62,523 bases of DNA from Asaia bogorensis (GCA_945905835.1 CAMDQJ010000007.1:1-62523); one strand, 5' to 3'. Positions 43,001 to 51,930 are shown, numbered from the stretch's first letter. Program-made: numbers and translations. The notes: generated from the sequence alone by a model not told the origin.

Positions 43001-43050
43001 GAAACCTCGGAAACCCCGGAAACTGGTTTGCGCGGTTTGCGAGGTTCTCG
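43001..43050 (-). repeat. palindromic repeat family, copy C
   Basis: GAAACC TC GGAAACC CC GGAAAC T GGTTTGCG C GGTTTGCG AGG. It shares the GGAAAC-T/C-GGTTTGCG core with copy A and forms an exact 15-bp inverted repeat with copy B. Confidence 0.7.
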
Positions 43051-43065
43051 CACCGGCCTCTATCC

Positions 43066-43842
43066 CTACCGGAAGACGTCCTTGCGATGCCGCACCTCGG
43101 CGAACACCGCTATCGGGTCGCCGCCGGGCATGCCGACGGCCTTCTGCACGGCCGGCACGTCGGCGCGCAGGAACGGGTTGGTCTGCTTCTCCTCGCCCAA
43201 GAGCGACGGCACGGTGGCCTCGCCGCGGGCGCGGGCGGCGTTGATCGCGGCCGAGCGCGCCATCAGCTGCTTGTTGTCGGTCTCGACGGTGATGGCAAAG
43301 CGGGCGTTGGACTGGGTGTATTCGTGGGCGCAGTAGACCTGCATGTCGTCGGGCAGGTCGCGCAGGCGATGCAGCGAGGTCCAGAACTGAGTCGGCGTTC
43401 CCTCGAACATCTTGCCGCAGCCCAGCGCGAACAGCGCGTCGCCGCAGAACAGCGCGTGCTGCTCGCGGAAGGCGAAGGCGATGTGGCCGCTGGTGTGGCC
43501 GGGCACGAAGAACACTTCGGCCTCAGCCTCGCCGAATTTGTAGCGGTCGCCGTCTACGACCTCGACGTCCATGGCGGGGATGCGGGCGTGCTCGGCCTTG
43601 GGGCCGACGACGATGCAGCCGGTCGCCGCCGCGATCTCGCGGTTGCCGCCGATATGGTCGCCGTGGTGGTGGGTGTTCAGGATATGCGTGATCTTCCAGC
43701 CGCGCTTTTGGGCCTCGGCCAGGACCGGCGGCGCCACGGCAGGATCGACGACGCCGACGGCGCCGCTTTTCGGCTCGTGGATCAGCCACACGTAATTGTC
43801 GCTCAGGACCGGGATACGGACGATTTCGAGTGTTGTGCTCAT
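43066..43842 (-). CDS. gloB: hydroxyacylglutathione hydrolase (glyoxalase II)
   Basis: 258 residues from ATG 43842. The metallo-beta-lactamase motif THHHGDHIGGN (about 53-63) is followed by VPGHTSGHIAFAF, the second metal site FCGDALFALGCGKMFEGTP and the glutathione-binding AHEYTQSNARFA. EIVRIPVLSDNYVWLIHEP is the standard GloB start. It hydrolyses S-lactoylglutathione to lactate and GSH. It is divergent from a methyltransferase gene, a conserved alphaproteobacterial pairing. Confidence 0.94.
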   Translation of the reverse strand: MSTTLEIVRIPVLSDNYVWLIHEPKSGAVGVVDPAVAPPVLAEAQKRGWKITHILNTHHHGDHIGGNREIAAATGCIVVGPKAEHARIPAMDVEVVDGDRYKFGEAEAEVFFVPGHTSGHIAFAFREQHALFCGDALFALGCGKMFEGTPTQFWTSLHRLRDLPDDMQVYCAHEYTQSNARFAITVETDNKQLMARSAAINAARARGEATVPSLLGEEKQTNPFLRADVPAVQKAVGMPGGDPIAVFAEVRHRKDVFR

Positions 43843-43899
43843 GGCGAAATACCTAAGCGCCCGTGGGCGATCCGGCAAGGTTCATGCTAGGATTTGGCC

Positions 43900-44673
43900 A
43901 TGTGGAGTGACGTCCTCGACCTTGAGGAATTCTACGCCAGCACGCTGGGCCAGATGACGGCCCGCCTGCTGCGCAGTCATTTGCGCCAGGTCTGGCCCAA
44001 TGTGCGCGGCGAGACCGTGCTCGGGTTGGGCTATGCCGCCCCCCTGCTGCGGCCCTTCGTCGAGGAGGCCCAGCGCACCATGGCCTTCATGCCCGCCCCG
44101 CAGGGCGTCATCCGCTGGCCGCGTGAGGGCCGCAACCTTGCGGCCCTGGTCGACGAGCTCGACCTGCCGCTGGCCGACCGCTCGGTCGACCGCGTGCTGC
44201 TGTTCCATGCCGTCGAGTGTACCGAGCAGCTCCGCCCCATGCTGCGCGAGATCTGGCGCGTCATGGCCGACGGCGGCCGCCTCATCACCATCGCGCCGAC
44301 CCGTACCGGCCTGTGGTCGCAGCTCGACCGCTCGCCCTTCTACCAGGGCCATCCCTATTTCTCCGGCCAGCTCGCCGGCCTGCTGCGCGCCAACATGTTC
44401 GCGCCGCTGCGCCAGTCGCGCGCCCTCTACATGCCGCCGACGCGCTCGCGGCTCGCCTTGCGCATGGCGCCGGCGGTCGAGCGCTTCGGCCGGCGCTGGC
44501 TCGGCCGCTTCGCCGGCGTGAGCGTCATCGAGTCCGGCAAGCAGCTCTATGCCGGCGTCGCCGAGCGCAACAGTCCGTCGCTGGCGACCGTGCGGCCCAA
44601 GCTGCGCATCGCCAGCTCGCGCGACACCCACGTCGCCCGCGAAGGCAAAGACGGCGAAGCGCCCGCCTCCTGA
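43900..44673 (+). CDS. class I SAM-dependent methyltransferase
   Basis: 257 residues from ATG 43900. After EFYASTLGQMTARLLRSHLR the weak motif I (GETVLGLGYAAPLLRPF) leads to LPLADRSVDRVLLFHAVECT (motif II/III region), LRPMLREIWRVMADGGRLIT and IAPTRTGLWSQLDRSPF. This type-11 methyltransferase lies next to gloB in many alphaproteobacteria. Its substrate is unknown. An in-frame TTG at 43894 is a possible alternative start. Confidence 0.82.
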   Translation: MWSDVLDLEEFYASTLGQMTARLLRSHLRQVWPNVRGETVLGLGYAAPLLRPFVEEAQRTMAFMPAPQGVIRWPREGRNLAALVDELDLPLADRSVDRVLLFHAVECTEQLRPMLREIWRVMADGGRLITIAPTRTGLWSQLDRSPFYQGHPYFSGQLAGLLRANMFAPLRQSRALYMPPTRSRLALRMAPAVERFGRRWLGRFAGVSVIESGKQLYAGVAERNSPSLATVRPKLRIASSRDTHVAREGKDGEAPAS

Positions 44674-44690
44674 ATTAACGGAACATCAGC

Positions 44691-45623
44691 ATGTCTATTT
44701 CCCCGCGCGTCATCGCGCTGATCGGTTTTGGCGAAGCGGGCTCGGCGATCGCGCGCGGCCTCACTGCCGACGGCGCCTGGCGCGGGCCCTCGAAGCCGGG
44801 CGACAACGCCCCGCGCCGCGTCATCGCCATCGACACGGCGTTGGACGTCGACGCCCTCGGCACGACGCTGGGCAAGGTCGCCCGTGCGCTCGATGTCGCC
44901 ATCGCCGGCCGCTACACCGAGGCGCTGCGCGAGGCCGACCTGGTGATCTGCGCGGTGCAGGGCGAGCATGCGCAGTCGGCCGCGAAATCCGCCGCGCCGC
45001 TCTTGAAGAAGGGCGCGCACTACCTCGACCTCTGCACCGTCACCGGCAAGATGGCGGACGAGGACCGCGCCGAGATCGAGACCGGCGGCGGCCGCTACAT
45101 CGACATCGCCGTCATGGGCGGCTTCTTCAAGCAGGGCATCAAGGCGCCGATGCTGGTCGCCGGCGAGGACGCCGAACCGATGGCGGCGTGGATGAACGCC
45201 AACGGCTTCGAGACAAAACACCTCGGCCCCAGGCCCGGCAGCGCCTCGTCGGTGAAGATGGTGCGCTCGGTGATCATGAAGGGCCTCGAGGCGCTGGGCG
45301 TCGAGGCGCTGGTCACGGCCGAGCGCCAGGGCATCCTCAAGGAGGTGCTGGGCTGCTTCGGCGACGTCGACGCCACGACCTTCGGCGGCACGATTGCGAT
45401 GCTGGTTCAGACGCATATCGTGCACGCCCACCGCCGCTGGGAGGAGATGGGCCTGGTCGCCCAGACCCTGCGCGAGACCGGCGTCGATCCGCTGATGACC
45501 GAGATGATCGAAAAGAGCCACCGCCGCACCATCGACGCCAATATCGCGCCGGCCGACGGCAAGGTGCCGCCGCTCGACGAGGCGCTGAAGCTTCTGTCGG
45601 AGAAGGTCGTCCGTGGCCGGTGA
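44691..45623 (+). CDS. NAD(P)-binding 6-phosphogluconate-dehydrogenase-like protein with DUF1932 domain
   Basis: The 310-residue protein begins with a Rossmann motif (VIALIGFGEAGSAIARGLTA). It continues through DLCTVTGKMADEDRAEIETG and IDIAVMGGFFKQGIKAPMLV to the C-terminal DUF1932 helix bundle (GSASSVKMVRSVIMKGLEAL, EALVTAERQGILKEVLGCFG). It resembles beta-hydroxyacid dehydrogenases; substrate unknown. The stop overlaps the next gene by 11 bases, so the two are probably coupled. Confidence 0.85.
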   Translation: MSISPRVIALIGFGEAGSAIARGLTADGAWRGPSKPGDNAPRRVIAIDTALDVDALGTTLGKVARALDVAIAGRYTEALREADLVICAVQGEHAQSAAKSAAPLLKKGAHYLDLCTVTGKMADEDRAEIETGGGRYIDIAVMGGFFKQGIKAPMLVAGEDAEPMAAWMNANGFETKHLGPRPGSASSVKMVRSVIMKGLEALGVEALVTAERQGILKEVLGCFGDVDATTFGGTIAMLVQTHIVHAHRRWEEMGLVAQTLRETGVDPLMTEMIEKSHRRTIDANIAPADGKVPPLDEALKLLSEKVVRGR

Positions 45624-46101
45624 GGTCTTCTATCGGCTCATGGCACTGCTGACCGAGGCCAAGGCGAAATTCCGGGTGATAGAGCACGCCGCCGAGGGCA
45701 AGTCGGCGGAGATCAGCGTCATCCGCGGCAACCGCCCCGACCAGGCCGCCAAGGCCATGGTGCTCGACGTGCGTGGCGGCGGCGGTGGACGTCGCCATGT
45801 GCTCGCCATCCTGCCGGGAAACCGCAAGCTCGACTTTGCAGCCGTCGCTGCGCTGTTCGAGGCCCGCAAATGCGGCTTCGCCAGTCCAGAGACGGCGCAG
45901 CAGATCACCGGCTGCGTTATGGGCGCGGTGCCGCCGTTCGTGTTCGACGAAGCGCTCGCCATCGTGGTCGAGGAAGACCTGCTCGCCAACGAAACCCTGT
46001 TCTTCAACGCCGGCCGCCTCGACCGTTCGATGGAGCTCGACACCAGGGACTGGCTGACCTTGGCCAAGCCACGCGTCGCCCGGATCGCCACAAGTGCCTG
46101 A
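45613..46101 (+). CDS. YbaK/ProX-family aminoacyl-tRNA deacylase
   Basis: 162 residues from GTG 45613 (ATG 45640 is an alternative). The fold is recognisable by KFRVIEHAAEGKSAEISVIR, RPDQAAKAMVLDVRGGGGGR with the key Lys, LAILPGNRKLDFAAVAALFE, FASPETAQQITGCVMGAVPP and FNAGRLDRSMELDTRDWLTL. Such proteins deacylate mischarged tRNAs (Cys-tRNA-Pro, Ala-tRNA-Pro). Exact specificity is not readable. Confidence 0.85.
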   Translation: MAGEVFYRLMALLTEAKAKFRVIEHAAEGKSAEISVIRGNRPDQAAKAMVLDVRGGGGGRRHVLAILPGNRKLDFAAVAALFEARKCGFASPETAQQITGCVMGAVPPFVFDEALAIVVEEDLLANETLFFNAGRLDRSMELDTRDWLTLAKPRVARIATSA

Positions 46102-46537
46102 AGCCTGGCGCTTCGGTCCCGTCAGCGAGGCCGACTTCGAGCCGCTGCTGGTACTGCGGGTCGACGTCATGCGCGAGCATCTCGAGCGCGTCTTCCGCTA
46201 CTCGCCCGAGCGCGCCCGCGAAGTTTTCCGCGGCCATTTCGACGAGCCGGGCATGCGGCTGATCCTGGCCGGCGACGAGCGCATCGGCTGCGTCGGCTTT
46301 CGCCGCCACGACAGCGAGATCAAGATCGATTCGTTGTATCTCGACCGTCGCTACCACAACAGCGGCCTCGGCACCGTTATCCTCAAGGTCCTGCTGGCCG
46401 AAGCCGACGCCTCAGGCTTGCCGGTCCGCCTCGAAGTCCTGACCGGCAGCCCCGCCGACCGCTTCTACGAACGCCACGGCTTCGTGAAGCTGAAGCATGA
46501 CGACATCGAGGCGAGCTACGAACGGCCGGTGCCTTAG
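46094..46537 (+). CDS. GNAT-family N-acetyltransferase
   Basis: 147 residues starting at a GTG that overlaps the YbaK gene by 8 bases. Core motifs are IKIDSLYLDRRYHNSGLGTV (motif A; the P-loop RRYHNSGLG, about 81-89), ILKVLLAEADASGLPVRLEV and SPADRFYERHGFVKLKHDD (motif B). Substrate unknown. It is convergent with metW with a 4-base overlap of the coding ends. Confidence 0.87.
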   Translation: MPEAWRFGPVSEADFEPLLVLRVDVMREHLERVFRYSPERAREVFRGHFDEPGMRLILAGDERIGCVGFRRHDSEIKIDSLYLDRRYHNSGLGTVILKVLLAEADASGLPVRLEVLTGSPADRFYERHGFVKLKHDDIEASYERPVP

Positions 46538-47142
46538 GCCCTTCTCAGCAGGAACACCGCCTGCTCACCGAACAGGTTGGCCAGCAGCGGCGGCATGTCG
46601 ATTGGCCGGCTCTTGCTGTTCAGCACCACTGCGCGCTCGACCTTGACGCCCATCTCGGCGCAGAGCGCGCGAAAATCGTCGATGCTGCAGAGATGGATGT
46701 TGGGCGTGTCGTACCACTTGTGGGGCAGCGACGAGGTCTCGGGCATGCGGCCGCCGAACACCAGGCGCAGCCGCACCGCCCAATGCGCGAAGTTGGGCAG
46801 CGAGACGATGGCGCGTTTTCCCACGCGCAGCATCTGGCGCAGCACCTCGCGTGGCTCGCGCGTGGTCTGCAGCGTCTGGCCGAGGATCACGTAGTCGAAG
46901 GCATCGTCGGGGTAATCACCGAGGTCGGTGTCGGCGTCGCCCTGGATCACCGACAGGCCATTGGCGACGCAGGCATTCACGCCGGCCTGGCTCAACTCCA
47001 TGCCGCGGGCATCGACCTGCTTGAACTGCACGAGATAATCGAGCAGCGCGCCGTCGCCGCAGCCGACGTCGAGTGCGCGCGTCTTGGGCTCGACCATGTC
47101 GGCGATGAGCTGCAGGTCGACACGGATGGGGGCGGCGTTCAT
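46534..47142 (-). CDS. metW: methionine biosynthesis protein MetW
   Basis: The 202-residue methyltransferase-fold protein shows motif I ([20 protein letters not shown]), [60 protein letters not shown] and [19 protein letters not shown], the MetW signature. MetW works with MetX in homoserine O-acylation. The ATG overlaps the metX stop (ATGA), so it shares the riboswitch-controlled transcript. Confidence 0.94.
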   Translation of the reverse strand: MNAAPIRVDLQLIADMVEPKTRALDVGCGDGALLDYLVQFKQVDARGMELSQAGVNACVANGLSVIQGDADTDLGDYPDDAFDYVILGQTLQTTREPREVLRQMLRVGKRAIVSLPNFAHWAVRLRLVFGGRMPETSSLPHKWYDTPNIHLCSIDDFRALCAEMGVKVERAVVLNSKSRPIDMPPLLANLFGEQAVFLLRRA

Positions 47143-48302
47143 GGCTTCAACCCGCGAACCGAGGCGGCGCCCTTGAGAAAGCCATTGAGCGTGCGGAACA
47201 TCTCGGGCTCTTCCAGCAGGAAGGCGTCGTGGCCCTTGTCGGTCTCGACCTCGACGAAGGAGACGTTGGCGGCGGCAGCGTTCAGAGCATGGACGATGGC
47301 GCGGTTCTCGGGCGTCGGAAACAGCCAGTCGCTGGTGAAGGAGATCGAGCAGAAGCGCGTCGCCGTGCCCTTGAAGGCATTGGCCAGCACGCCGCCATGG
47401 GCGTCCGCCAGGTCGAAATAATCCATGGCACGCGTGATGTAGAGGTAGCTGTTGGCGTCGAAGCGATGGACGAAGGTCGAGCCCTGGTGGCGCAGGTAGC
47501 TCTCGACCTGGAAATCGGCGTCGAAGCCGAAACCCAGCGCGTTGCGATCCTGCAGGGCGCGGCCGAACCTCCTCTGCAGTGCCTGCTCCGAGAGGTAGGT
47601 GATGTGCGCGGTCATGCGGGCCACGGCAAGGCCGCGCGCCGGCGCGGTCTGGTGCAGGCGATAGTCGCCGCCCCTCCATTCCGGATCGGCCATCACCGCC
47701 TGGCGGCCGACCTCGTGGAAGGCGATGTTTTGGGCCGAATGGCGCGCAGCACAAGCGATCGGCACAGCCGAGAAGACGCGTTTGGGGTAGCTCGCGGCCC
47801 ATTCCAGCACCTGCATGCCGCCCATCGAGCCGCCGATGCAGCAGAACAGGTCGGGGATGCCGAGATGGTCCAAGAGCGCCGCCTGGGCGCGCACCATGTC
47901 GGCGATGGTCACCACCGGAAAGCGCAGGTTCCACGGCTGGCCGTCCGCCGGATTGTGCGCCAGCGGGCCCGTCGTACCCATGCAGCCGCCCAGCACATTG
48001 GTGGCGATGATGAAGTAGCGCTTGGGGTCTAAAACCTTGCCCGGCCCGACCATGCTCTCCCACCAGCCGTCCTTGCCGGTGACCGGCTGGGTGTCAGCCA
48101 CGAACTGGTCGCCGGTCAGGGCGTGGCAGATCAGCACGGCGTTGGACCTGTCGGCGTTGAGCTCGCCGTAGGTCTGGTAGGCCACGCGGTAGGGCCCGAG
48201 ATCGACGCCGCAGTCGAGCCGCAGCGGCCGATCGACGCCCAGGACCGCGTGGCGGCATTGGGCGAGGGCCTTGCGTTCGGCCTCGGTCAGGTCGTCGAGC
48301 AC
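47139..48302 (-). CDS. metX: homoserine O-acetyltransferase
   Basis: The alpha/beta-fold acyltransferase makes O-acetyl-(or succinyl-)homoserine, the committed step of methionine synthesis. Visible are [38 protein letters not shown] and the nucleophile elbow [19 protein letters not shown]. The catalytic Asp is in SFTSDWLFP and the His in [12 protein letters not shown]. The start is uncertain. GTG 48302 gives 387 residues but has AAGGA only one base away. A TTG at 48329 would lie inside the terminator stem and is unlikely. The leader carries a SAM-II riboswitch and terminator. Confidence 0.92.
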   Translation of the reverse strand: MLDDLTEAERKALAQCRHAVLGVDRPLRLDCGVDLGPYRVAYQTYGELNADRSNAVLICHALTGDQFVADTQPVTGKDGWWESMVGPGKVLDPKRYFIIATNVLGGCMGTTGPLAHNPADGQPWNLRFPVVTIADMVRAQAALLDHLGIPDLFCCIGGSMGGMQVLEWAASYPKRVFSAVPIACAARHSAQNIAFHEVGRQAVMADPEWRGGDYRLHQTAPARGLAVARMTAHITYLSEQALQRRFGRALQDRNALGFGFDADFQVESYLRHQGSTFVHRFDANSYLYITRAMDYFDLADAHGGVLANAFKGTATRFCSISFTSDWLFPTPENRAIVHALNAAAANVSFVEVETDKGHDAFLLEEPEMFRTLNGFLKGAASVRGLKP

Positions 48303-48316
48303 GTCCTTCTCTAACG

Positions 48317-48352
48317 AAAAAGCCCCCAACCGGGAAGGGCGGGGGCTTTTTT
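48317..48352 (-). terminator. rho-independent terminator / attenuator before metX
   Basis: An 11-bp stem (AAAAAGCCCCC at 48317-48327 with GGGGGCTTTTT at 48341-48351) around a 13-nt loop is flanked by A and T runs on both strands. Read towards metX it lies 10 bases after the SAM-II aptamer and just before the coding region, so it should act as the riboswitch expression platform. The overlapping palindrome GCTTTTTTGAAAAGC (48345-48359) could form the competing antiterminator. Confidence 0.88.
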
Positions 48353-48361
48353 GAAAAGCAC

Positions 48362-48417
48362 TCCGACCTTTTAGCGAGGATTAACGTGGCCGCAAGCCGG
48401 TCGGCTCAAATTCCACG
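48362..48417 (-). promoter_or_regulatory. SAM-II riboswitch upstream of metX-metW
   Basis: On the minus strand P1 is CGTGG (48417-48413) with CCACG (48389-48385). The loop contains AATTTGAG and CCGACC (48404-48399). After P1 come TTAAT, the hallmark GCTAAAA (48375-48369) and GGTCGG (48368-48363). CCGACC and GGTCGG are fully complementary, giving the 6-bp P2 pseudoknot that defines SAM-II. This class is typical of alphaproteobacterial met genes and shuts them off at high SAM. Assignment is by eye from the known consensus. Confidence 0.88.
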
Positions 48418-48531
48418 GATCGCCTGTATACCGGAGACCGCCCGAAGGGCGCAAGCACCATGAGTTTCTTTGCCTTTACGCAGGCCAACCTGACGTAGTA
48501 TCGCCGCTGCGCATTCGATCTTTTGGGGCTC

Positions 48532-49395
48532 ATGGACGCTTCTGCACTCGACAATCTGCGGCTGGAAATCGACGCCATCGACGGCGAATTGCACGGCTTG
48601 ATCCGCCGCCGCGCCGCCGTGGTCGAGCGCATTACCGGCACCAAGCCCGCAGGCGGTCTGGCGCTCAGACCCGGCCGCGAGGCCGTCGTCATGCGCCGCC
48701 GCCTGGCCGAGCACAGCGGCCACTTCCCGGCCGCCGCGGTCTTCCGCATGTGGCGCGAAATGATGAGCGCGCTCACCCTGATTCAGACGCCGGGGCTCAA
48801 GATCGCCATCTGCCGGCCGGCCGACCAGCCAGGCTACTGGGACCTAGCGCGCGATCATTTCGGCTGCCAGATCCCGTTCATCGCCAGCGACACGCCGGCC
48901 CAGGTGCTGGCGGCGGTACGGGCCAGCGCGGCCACGCTCGGCATCGTGCCGGCGCCGGGCGAAGCCGACCAGATGCCGTGGTGGCCGTTGCTGGCGAGCG
49001 GCGAGGCCACCCTGCCCAACGTCGTGGCCCGCCTGCCCTTCCTGCCGCAGCCCAACGCCCGCGCGCGCGGTATTTCCGCCCTGGTGCTGGCCCGCACCGA
49101 GCCCGAGGCGAGCGGCGAGGACCGCGCCCTGCTGGCGATCGAGGCCTCGACCGGCATCAGCCGCGCCCGCATTTCCAGCGCCTTGGCCAAGGCCGGCCTG
49201 CCGCCCTTCACGTCGGCGCTGGACCAGATTGATGGCAAGGCGCACCACTATCTCGTCGAGATGCCGGGCGTGATCGCCGATGGCGATCCGCGGTTGCGCC
49301 AGGCCGAGGCAGCGCTGGGAGTCGAGGGTGCGCGTGTCGCCGCCATTGGCGCCTACGCCCTGCCGTATGTCTCCCCAACCGCCAAGCCGGCCTGA
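48532..49395 (+). CDS. chorismate mutase domain protein (AroQ type) with C-terminal extension
   Basis: The 287-residue protein has the AroQ helix at its N-terminus (LDNLRLEIDAIDGELHGLIR, RRAAVVERI, RPGREAVVMRRRLAEHSGHF). Residues about 90-287 (LKIAICRPADQPGYWDLARD, GEADQMPWWPLLASG, GISRARISSALAKAGLPPFT) look like a divergent prephenate-dehydratase/ACT-like half without clear catalytic signatures. With hisC and tyrA directly downstream it serves aromatic amino-acid synthesis: chorismate to prephenate. It is divergent from metX. Confidence 0.82.
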   Translation: MDASALDNLRLEIDAIDGELHGLIRRRAAVVERITGTKPAGGLALRPGREAVVMRRRLAEHSGHFPAAAVFRMWREMMSALTLIQTPGLKIAICRPADQPGYWDLARDHFGCQIPFIASDTPAQVLAAVRASAATLGIVPAPGEADQMPWWPLLASGEATLPNVVARLPFLPQPNARARGISALVLARTEPEASGEDRALLAIEASTGISRARISSALAKAGLPPFTSALDQIDGKAHHYLVEMPGVIADGDPRLRQAEAALGVEGARVAAIGAYALPYVSPTAKPA

Positions 49396-49418
49396 TCGAG
49401 TTTTTTGCAGGAGACCGC

Positions 49419-50507
49419 ATGACCGCGCTCACCCCGCGTCCGGGCATCATGAAAATCGCGCCCTACGTTCCCGGCAAGGACTCGGTGGACGGCAAGGAGA
49501 CGATCGCCAAGCTGTCGTCCAACGAAGGCGCGCTCGGGCCCAGCCCCAAGGCGATGGCGGCCTATGCCAAGATCGCCTCGGAGCTGCACCGCTATCCCGA
49601 CGGCAATACCGAGAAGTTGCGCGTGGCGATCGGCCGGCACTACGGGCTCGACGCCAAGCGCATCGTCTGTGGCGCCGGCTCCGACGAGCTCCTGAACCTG
49701 CTGGTGCGCGCTTACTGCGGCCCGGGCGACGAGCTGCTCTACAGCCAGTTCGGCTTCCTGATGTATCCGATCAATGCGCTTGGTGTCGGCGCCACGCCCG
49801 TGGCCGCGCCGGAGAAGGATTACCGCAGCGACGTCGACGCCCTGCTGGCCAAGGTCACCGACAAGACCAAGATCGTCTGCCTTGCCAACCCGAACAATCC
49901 GACCGGGAGCTACGTCACCAAGGACGACGTGCGCCGCCTGCACGCCGCCCTGCCGAAGAACGTGCTGCTGATCATCGACGCGGCCTATGCCGAGTATGTC
50001 AGCCGCAACGACTACGAATCTGGCGTCGAGCTGGTCGACCAGGCCGAGAACGTCGTGATGACCCGCACCTTCTCCAAGATCTACGGGCTGGGCGGATTGC
50101 GGCTGGGCTGGATGTACGGCCCGGCCGGCATCGTCGACGTGATGAGCCGGCTGCGTCAGCCGTTCAACGTCAACCTCGCGGCACAGGCCGCCGGCATCGC
50201 CGCCATGACCGACATTGCCCACACCGACGCCAGCCGCACCAACAACGACATCTGGCTGCCCTGGCTCTCGACCGAGACCGCCAAGCTTGGCCTCAAGCCG
50301 CTGCCCAGCGTCGGCAATTTTCTCACGGTCGGGTTTGGCTCGAAGGAGCGGGCGGCGGCCGCCAACGACTGGATGATGAATGACGGGCTGATCCCGCGCA
50401 TGATCGCTGGATACGGCCTGCCTGAGTTCCTGCGCATCACCATCGGCACCGAGGCAGAAGTGAAGGCAGTACGCGACTCGCTCGCGCGCTTCGTGGCCGC
50501 CAAATGA
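49419..50507 (+). CDS. hisC: histidinol-phosphate aminotransferase (aromatic aminotransferase)
   Basis: The 362-residue fold-type I PLP enzyme shows KLSSNEGALGPSPKAMAAYA, the cofactor-binding GAGSDELLNLLVRAYCGPGD, CLANPNNPTGSYVTKDDVRR, IIDAAYAEYV and the Lys-containing TFSKIYGLGGLRLGWMYGP (PLP Lys near 220). The AGGAGACC ribosome site precedes the ATG. In alphaproteobacteria this locus (chorismate mutase-hisC-tyrA) often supplies both histidine and Tyr/Phe transamination. The stop overlaps tyrA by 4 bases. Confidence 0.93.
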   Translation: MTALTPRPGIMKIAPYVPGKDSVDGKETIAKLSSNEGALGPSPKAMAAYAKIASELHRYPDGNTEKLRVAIGRHYGLDAKRIVCGAGSDELLNLLVRAYCGPGDELLYSQFGFLMYPINALGVGATPVAAPEKDYRSDVDALLAKVTDKTKIVCLANPNNPTGSYVTKDDVRRLHAALPKNVLLIIDAAYAEYVSRNDYESGVELVDQAENVVMTRTFSKIYGLGGLRLGWMYGPAGIVDVMSRLRQPFNVNLAAQAAGIAAMTDIAHTDASRTNNDIWLPWLSTETAKLGLKPLPSVGNFLTVGFGSKERAAAANDWMMNDGLIPRMIAGYGLPEFLRITIGTEAEVKAVRDSLARFVAAK

Positions 50508-51388
50508 CCGAGCCCATGTTCAACAAGATCGCGCTGATCGGCATTGGTCTGATCGGCGGCTCGATCGCGCTCGAAGCGAGGAAGCGCGGCCTTGCGAAAT
50601 CCATCGTGGCGGCGACGCGCAGCGCCGAGACAGCGGCCACGGCCAACCGGCTGAAGCTTGCCGACCATTGCGGCACCGACCTCGCCGCGGCAGCCAAGGA
50701 CGCGGACCTGGTGATCATCTGCACGCCGGTCGGCGCCTGCGGCCCCGCCACCCAGGCGATCGCGCAAAACCTCAAGCCCGGCTGCATCGTGTCGGACGTC
50801 GGCTCAGTGAAGCAGACGGTGATCGCCGACATGGCGCCGCACATTCCCGAGGGCGTGCACTTCATCCCGGCCCATCCCGTGGCCGGCACCGAGAATTCCG
50901 GCCCCGAGGCCGCCCTGCTCGACCTCTTCGAGGGCCGCTGGACGATCCTGACGCCGCTGCCCGACAGCGATCCGGATGCTGTCGACAAGCTCGAAGCCTT
51001 CTGGAAAGGGCTGGGCAGCTTGGTCAACCGGCTCGATCCCGCCAACCACGACCGCATCCTCGCCATCACCTCGCACCTACCACATCTCATCGCCTACACC
51101 ATCGTCGGCACGGCGGACGATCTCGGCGGGCATCTCAACAGCGAGGTGCTGAAGTATGCCGCCGGCGGCTTCCGCGACTTCACGCGCATCGCAGCCTCCG
51201 ATCCCACCATGTGGCGCGACGTCTTCATGAACAACCGCGAGGCCGTGCTCGAAGTGCTGCAGCGCTTCCAGGAAGACCTGTTCTACCTGCAGCGCGCCAT
51301 CCGCTGGGGCGAGGGCGACAAGCTGTTCGACCTGTTCACGCGCACGCGCGAGATCCGCCGCGCGCTGCTCAACATCAAGCAGGCGTGA
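50504..51388 (+). CDS. tyrA: prephenate/arogenate dehydrogenase
   Basis: The 294-residue NAD(P)-dependent enzyme has a Rossmann start (KIALIGIGLIGGSIALEARK), ADLVIICTPVGACGPATQAI and IVSDVGSVKQTVIADMAPHI. The active-site segment FIPAHPVAGTENSGPEAALL with its catalytic His and the C-terminal helical domain (AITSHLPHLIAYTIVGTADD, FRDFTRIAASDPTMWRDVFM) follow. It makes 4-hydroxyphenylpyruvate or tyrosine. It is coupled to hisC upstream and chaC downstream by 4-base overlaps. Confidence 0.94.
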   Translation: MTEPMFNKIALIGIGLIGGSIALEARKRGLAKSIVAATRSAETAATANRLKLADHCGTDLAAAAKDADLVIICTPVGACGPATQAIAQNLKPGCIVSDVGSVKQTVIADMAPHIPEGVHFIPAHPVAGTENSGPEAALLDLFEGRWTILTPLPDSDPDAVDKLEAFWKGLGSLVNRLDPANHDRILAITSHLPHLIAYTIVGTADDLGGHLNSEVLKYAAGGFRDFTRIAASDPTMWRDVFMNNREAVLEVLQRFQEDLFYLQRAIRWGEGDKLFDLFTRTREIRRALLNIKQA

Positions 51389-51930
51389 GCACGGCCAGGC
51401 CCTCCTGGGTCTTCGCCTACGGCTCGCTGATGTGGAACCCGGGCTTCACCGCGCCCGAAACACAGGCGGCACGACTACACGGCTGGCATCGCGCCTTCTG
51501 CATCTACTCCGAGCATTATCGCGGCACACCGAAGAAGCCCGGCCTCATCCTCGGGCTGCTGCCGGGCGGCTCCTGCCGCGGCCTCGCTCACCGTCTGCCG
51601 CGCAAAAACTACGACGCGGTGCGCCGCTATCTGTGGACGCGCGAGATCGACAATGACGGCGTCTACCAGGAGACGATCCGGCCGATCCATCTAGCCGACG
51701 GCCGCACCGTTCCAGCCCTGGTCTATCTCGCCGACCGCGCTCACCGGCAATTCGCCGGCAAGCTGCCGGCAGCGCGGGCGATCAAGCTGATGCGCCAGGG
51801 ACGCGGCGTCACCGGGACTACCCTGGAATATGTGCACAACACGGCCGCGCATCTGCGCGACCTCGGTATTCGTGACGCTGCTCTCGAGAAGCTGGCGCTA
51901 CGAGCAGCAACCAGAGGGGCTGCGCGCTAA
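51385..51930 (+). CDS. chaC: glutathione-specific gamma-glutamylcyclotransferase (ChaC)
   Basis: 181 residues from a GTG overlapping the tyrA stop. ChaC motifs are WVFAYGSLMWNPGFT (glutathione-binding YGSL), RLHGWHRAFCIYSEHYRGTP and LPGGSCRGLAHRLP. The catalytic Glu is in YLWTREIDNDGVYQE, with LVYLADRAHRQFAG and VTGTTLEYVHNTAAHLRDLG. It degrades glutathione to 5-oxoproline and Cys-Gly. Its translational coupling to tyrA looks incidental. Confidence 0.92.
   Translation: MSTARPSWVFAYGSLMWNPGFTAPETQAARLHGWHRAFCIYSEHYRGTPKKPGLILGLLPGGSCRGLAHRLPRKNYDAVRRYLWTREIDNDGVYQETIRPIHLADGRTVPALVYLADRAHRQFAGKLPAARAIKLMRQGRGVTGTTLEYVHNTAAHLRDLGIRDAALEKLALRAATRGAAR

Noticed and set aside
42111..43050. CRISPR array
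   Set aside because: The repeats are too few, irregularly spaced, palindromic and in mixed orientation; there are no spacers of even length and no cas genes.
48329..48331. TTG 48329 as the metX start
   Set aside because: It lies inside the terminator stem-loop, has no ribosome site, and the encoded extra residues (GAFSLEKD) are terminator sequence rather than conserved MetX sequence.
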